A stretch of 8,998 nt of DNA, from positions 1-8,998 of the forward strand of contig JAPFFX010000398.1 in the NCBI GenBank assembly GCA_026645375.1, written 5' to 3'. The translations under genes and the position numbers were made by a program. How positions within the stretch are numbered: position 1 is the first letter of the stretch; every line of letters begins with the position of its first letter. This document shows positions 6,366 through 8,998 of this stretch, piece after piece. Below the pieces are notes generated by a model, which was given only the letters and a program-made list of their open reading frames with translations, ran no database searches and had not been told where the DNA came from. Source of the DNA: Citricoccus sp. WCRC_4. GTDB taxonomy: Bacteria; Actinomycetota; Actinomycetes; Actinomycetales; Micrococcaceae.

Positions 6366-6416
6366 TAGGGGCGGTGGTCCGCGTGGGGGTTTCCCCCCAG
6401 CGGGTCGCCGCCTCTA
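6366..6416 (+). promoter_or_regulatory. Long intergenic hairpin after rpsO: RNase III site or attenuator
   Basis: Starting eight bases after the rpsO stop, 6366-6382 pairs with 6400-6416 (17 pairs, four of them G-U). After one bulged G at 6383, TGGGGG (6384-6389) pairs with CCCCCA (6394-6399) around loop TTTC. That makes about 23 pairs, around two helical turns, the size RNase III prefers. The 3' flank (GTCTTAT) is only weakly T-rich, so full termination is doubtful, though a partial terminator or attenuator is possible. RNase III processing of the rpsO-pnp spacer is established in E. coli and Streptomyces; its use here is inferred. Confidence 0.65.
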
Positions 6417-6425
6417 GTCTTATCC

Positions 6426-6453
6426 GGGGGACCGCGCCGTGCGCACGCCCCCC
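6426..6453 (+). repeat. Second stem-loop in the rpsO-pnp spacer
   Basis: GGGGG (6426-6430) opposes CCCCC (6449-6453), and inside it GCGC (6434-6437) pairs with GCGC (6441-6444) around a CGT loop, with short internal loops between the two helices. It lies ten bases after the long hairpin. No T-tract follows, so it is not an intrinsic terminator; it may stabilise the 5' end of a processed pnp mRNA. Confidence 0.4.
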
Positions 6454-6521
6454 ACCATCTCTATCCATGCCCGCTCACGAGTCGCCGTTCGCGGTCCTCG
6501 ACAGTGGCCTCCGGAACCCAA

Positions 6522-6559
6522 GCGTCCGGGGGCTTCGATCGAAGACCGGGTGGTGACGC
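6522..6559 (+). repeat. pnp leader stem-loop built on a 12-bp palindrome
   Basis: CTTCGATCGAAG (6533-6544) is a perfect palindrome. It is flanked by CCGG (6526-6529) and CCGG (6546-6549), which can pair, and by GCGT (6522-6525) with ACGC (6556-6559). The result is an interrupted 12-pair stem ending 14 bases before the pnp SD. GCGG/CCGC (6558-6561 with 6566-6569) forms another small hairpin closer to the SD. It could act as RNA structure or, as a DNA palindrome, as a protein-binding site. Confidence 0.4.
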
Positions 6560-6573
6560 GGCGGGCCGCTACG

Positions 6574-6579
6574 AAAGGA
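6574..6579 (+). promoter_or_regulatory. Shine-Dalgarno that decides the pnp start
   Basis: AAAGGA stands nine bases before the ATG at 6589. The reading frame stays open upstream to a GTG at 6439, but that extension crosses the structured spacer, has no SD and does not resemble PNPase. The protein from 6589 begins MEGPEIQF, which is the family-typical N-terminus in this group. Confidence 0.75.
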
Positions 6580-6588
6580 CACCCACCC

Positions 6589-8856
6589 ATGGAGGGTCCC
6601 GAGATCCAGTTCGCCGAAGCCGTCATCGACAACGGTTCCTACGGCCAGCGCGTCGTGCGCTTCGAGACGGGCCGCCTGGCCCAGCAGGCCGCCGGTGCGG
6701 CCATGGTCTACATCGACGAGGAGACGTCGATGCTGTCCGCCACCACCGTCGGCAAGTCCCCGCGCGAGGGCTTCGACTTCTTCCCGCTCACCGTGGACGT
6801 GGAGGAGCGGATGTACGCCGCCGGCCGCATCCCCGGCTCCTTCTTCCGGCGTGAGGGCCGTCCGACCACGGACGCCATCCTCACCTGCCGCCTGATCGAC
6901 CGTCCGCTGCGCCCGGCCTTCACCAAGGGCATCCGCAACGAGGTGCAGGTCGTCGTGACCGTCACCTCGATCGCCCCGGACGAGATCTACGACACCGTGG
7001 CCATCAACGCCGCGTCCATGTCCACCCAGCTTTCCGGCCTGCCGTTCTCCGGCCCGATCGGCGGCGTGCGCGTCGCCCTGGTCGACGACGGCGCCGGCAA
7101 CCGCCAGTGGGTCGCCTTCCCGAAGCACTCGCAGCTGGAGAACGCCGTGTTCAACATGGCCGTGGCCGGCCGCGTGGCCGGTGACGACATCGCCGTGATG
7201 ATGGTCGAGGCCGAGGCCACCCCGGGCGTCTGGAGCCTGGTCAAGGACCAGGGTGCCACCGCCCCCACCGAGGAGATCGTGGCCGAGGGCCTCGAGGCCG
7301 CCAAGCCGTTCATCAAGGCCCTGTGCGAGGCGCAGGCCGACCTGGCCGCCCGCGCGGCCAAGGCCCCGGTGGACGTCCCCGTCTTCAAGGACTACGAGGA
7401 CGACGCCTACGCCGCCGTGGAGGAGTTCGCCACCGCCCGGCTGACCGAGATCTACTCGATCGGTGACAAGCAGGAGCGCCAGAACGCCTCCGATGCCTAC
7501 CACCTCGAGGTCATCGAGGCACTGACCGGCGAGGGTGCCGCCTTCGCCGAGCGCCGCCAGGAGGTCGCCAAGGCCTACGGTGCCGTCACCAAGCAGGTGG
7601 TGCGCCAGCGCATCCTCAAGGACCAGGTCCGCATCGACGGCCGTGGCCTGACGGACATCCGCAAGCTGACCGCCGAGGTCGAGGTCCTGCCGCGCGTGCA
7701 CGGCTCCGCCATCTTCGAGCGCGGGGAGACCCAGATCATGGGGGTCACCACGCTGAACATGCTCAAGATGGAACAGCAGATCGACTCGCTGGCCCCGGAG
7801 ACCTCCAAGCGCTACATCCACCACTACAACTTCCCGCCGTACTCCACCGGCGAGACCGGTCGCGTGGGTTCCCCGAAGCGCCGCGAGATCGGCCACGGCG
7901 CCCTGGCCGAGCGTGCCATCGTGCCCGTGCTGCCGTCCCGCGAGGAGTTCCCCTACGCCATCCGCCAGGTCTCCGAGGCCCTGAGCTCCAACGGCTCGAC
8001 CTCCATGGGCTCGGTCTGCGCCTCGACCCTGTCGATGCTCAACGCCGGCGTGCCGCTGAAGGCCCCCGTGGCCGGCATCGCCATGGGCCTGGTCTCGGAC
8101 ACCGTGGACGGCCAGACGCGCTACGCGGCCCTGACCGACATCCTCGGTGCCGAGGACGCCTTCGGTGACATGGACTTCAAGGTGGCCGGCACCTCCGAGT
8201 TCGTCACCGCGATCCAGCTGGACACCAAGCTGGACGGCATCCCGGCCTCCGTGCTGGCTGCCGCCCTGACCCAGGCCCGTGAGGCCCGGCTGCACATCCT
8301 GGGTGTCCTGAACGCCGCGATCGACACCCCGGACGAGATGAGCCAGTACGCGCCGCGGATCATCGCCATCAAGATCCCGGTGGACAAGATCGGTGCGGTC
8401 ATCGGCCCCAAGGGCGCCATGATCAACCAGATCCAGGACGACACCGGCGCGGACATCTCCATCGAGGACGACGGCACCGTGCTGATCGGCGCCACCGAGG
8501 GCTCGCAGGCCGAGGCCGCCCGGTCGGCGGTCAACGCCATCGCCAACCCGCAGGTCCCCGAGGTCGGTGAGCGCTACCTCGGCACCGTGGTGAAGCTGAC
8601 CACCTTCGGCGCCTTCGTCTCCCTGACGCCGGGCAAGGACGGGCTGCTGCACATCTCGGAGCTGCGGAAGATCAACGAGGGCAAGCGCGTCGAGGACGTC
8701 GAGGACGTCGTCGAGGTCGGCCAGAAGATCCAGGTGGAGATCACCAAGATCGACGACCGCGGCAAGCTCTCCCTGGCCCCCGTGGTCGAGGACGGCGCCT
8801 CGTCCGAGGGCGGGGCCGGCTCCGAGGAGTCCGAGGGCACCGACCAGGAGGGCTGA
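6589..8856 (+). CDS. pnp: Polyribonucleotide nucleotidyltransferase (PNPase)
   Basis: Phosphorolytic 3'-to-5' exoribonuclease and template-independent polymerase, a ring-shaped trimer acting in mRNA decay; older actinobacterial annotations also call it guanosine pentaphosphate synthetase. The 755 residues match the actinobacterial family. The first RNase PH domain (about 15-150) includes FFRREGRP (85-92) for RNA binding, followed by the helical linker domain to about 340. The second, catalytic RNase PH domain starts near DGRGLTDIR (350-358) and contains HGSAIFERGETQ (371-382), the FPPYSTGETGR loop (415-425), the phosphate-binding NGSTS (468-472) and GDMDFKVAGT (526-535). A KH domain with GPKG (606-609) and an S1 domain from about 660 (TFGAFVSL, DGLLHISEL) follow. 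The last 22 residues are an acidic Ser/Glu/Gly tail. All motifs are intact. It sits downstream of rpsO, and the structured spacer suggests post-transcriptional control. Confidence 0.98.
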   Translation: MEGPEIQFAEAVIDNGSYGQRVVRFETGRLAQQAAGAAMVYIDEETSMLSATTVGKSPREGFDFFPLTVDVEERMYAAGRIPGSFFRREGRPTTDAILTCRLIDRPLRPAFTKGIRNEVQVVVTVTSIAPDEIYDTVAINAASMSTQLSGLPFSGPIGGVRVALVDDGAGNRQWVAFPKHSQLENAVFNMAVAGRVAGDDIAVMMVEAEATPGVWSLVKDQGATAPTEEIVAEGLEAAKPFIKALCEAQADLAARAAKAPVDVPVFKDYEDDAYAAVEEFATARLTEIYSIGDKQERQNASDAYHLEVIEALTGEGAAFAERRQEVAKAYGAVTKQVVRQRILKDQVRIDGRGLTDIRKLTAEVEVLPRVHGSAIFERGETQIMGVTTLNMLKMEQQIDSLAPETSKRYIHHYNFPPYSTGETGRVGSPKRREIGHGALAERAIVPVLPSREEFPYAIRQVSEALSSNGSTSMGSVCASTLSMLNAGVPLKAPVAGIAMGLVSDTVDGQTRYAALTDILGAEDAFGDMDFKVAGTSEFVTAIQLDTKLDGIPASVLAAALTQAREARLHILGVLNAAIDTPDEMSQYAPRIIAIKIPVDKIGAVIGPKGAMINQIQDDTGADISIEDDGTVLIGATEGSQAEAARSAVNAIANPQVPEVGERYLGTVVKLTTFGAFVSLTPGKDGLLHISELRKINEGKRVEDVEDVVEVGQKIQVEITKIDDRGKLSLAPVVEDGASSEGGAGSEESEGTDQEG

Positions 8857-8893
8857 CCCTCCGTCCCGCCGGTCCTCCCCGGACATCCCGGCG

Positions 8894-8923
8894 ACGGCGC
8901 AGCCCGGCCCCGGCCGGAGCCGT
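8894..8923 (+). repeat. Stem-loop in the pnp 3' untranslated region
   Basis: ACGGC (8894-8898) pairs with GCCGT (8919-8923), and inside it CCGGC (8904-8908) pairs with GCCGG (8913-8917) around loop CCCG. It has no T-tract. It may shield the 3' end of the message or be incidental in very GC-rich DNA. Confidence 0.3.
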
Positions 8924-8964
8924 GACCGAGGCGGGACCCACGAGGGGGCAGGGCGTCCAGACAG

Positions 8965-8998
8965 GCCGGTGGGCCGCACGAGGGTGCGGCCCACCGGC
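8965..8998 (+). terminator. Probable intrinsic terminator of pnp, cut by the window end
   Basis: GCCGGTGGGCCGCAC (8965-8979) and GTGCGGCCCACCGGC (8984-8998) are perfect reverse complements, with loop GAGG: a 15-bp stem about 108 bases after the pnp stop. The arm reaches the last base of the window, so the stem may be longer and any T-tract lies outside. No gene is visible between 8857 and 8998. It could equally serve a convergent gene on the other strand just beyond the edge. Confidence 0.7.

Noticed and set aside
6415..6420. TAGTCT as a -10 element for a separate pnp promoter
   Set aside because: It fits TAnnnT but lies at the foot of the long hairpin, and the expected -35 position is a run of C. 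Not strong enough to annotate without 5'-end data.
6439..6588. N-terminal extension of PNPase from GTG 6439
   Set aside because: It crosses the hairpin-rich spacer, lacks an SD and does not look like PNPase; ATG 6589 has AAAGGA upstream and a family-typical N-terminus.
8690..8717. Short tandem GTCGAGGAC repeat near the end of pnp
   Set aside because: It encodes the VEDVEDVVEVGQ stretch of the S1 domain, and such Val-Glu-Asp repetition is normal in coding DNA of this GC content.
6475..8994. 839-codon open frame on the - strand opposite pnp
   Set aside because: High-GC coding DNA commonly leaves an antisense frame open. The translation is a low-complexity Gly/Asp/Leu/Val/His mix with no domain, and the + strand encodes an intact PNPase.

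Overview
The window comes from a high-GC (about 70%, judged by eye) actinobacterium. Protein sequence, gene order and the small membrane-protein genes fit the family Micrococcaceae (Kocuria, Micrococcus, Citricoccus or Arthrobacter type). The genus cannot be fixed from the sequence alone. Every gene reads on the + strand, and there is no sign of mobile elements, tRNA or rRNA genes, or CRISPR.

Layout. Positions 1-2002 hold the 3' two thirds of infB (translation initiation factor IF-2). It is followed by rbfA (2038-2475), truB (2472-3401), two small uncharacterised membrane-protein genes (3398-3760 and 3753-4208), ribF (4267-5217) and a class I SAM-dependent methyltransferase gene (5214-6005). 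After an extended -10 promoter and a structured leader comes rpsO (6089-6358), then a 230-base spacer full of inverted repeats, then pnp (6589-8856). The right edge holds a perfect 15-bp stem-loop that is probably the pnp terminator, cut by the window boundary.

How the genes fit together. This is the conserved nusA/infB/rbfA/truB/ribF/rpsO/pnp neighbourhood: initiation of translation (IF-2), 30S maturation (RbfA, S15), tRNA pseudouridylation (TruB), flavin cofactor synthesis (RibF) and RNA turnover (PNPase). Genes from rbfA to the methyltransferase are almost continuous. Three junctions use the same 4-base GTGA start/stop overlap and one uses an 8-base overlap with a TTG start, so translational coupling is likely. 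The methyltransferase and the two membrane proteins are the non-universal passengers of the cluster.

The most interesting material is non-coding. The rpsO leader can fold over its own Shine-Dalgarno sequence and has a second, mutually exclusive anti-SD. The ribF leader has one GGTCC arm that can pair with any of three GGACC copies, the last inside the SD. The rpsO-pnp spacer contains a roughly 23-bp hairpin of the kind RNase III cuts. No new multi-gene system (defence, mobile or biosynthetic) is visible; this is mainly core housekeeping DNA.
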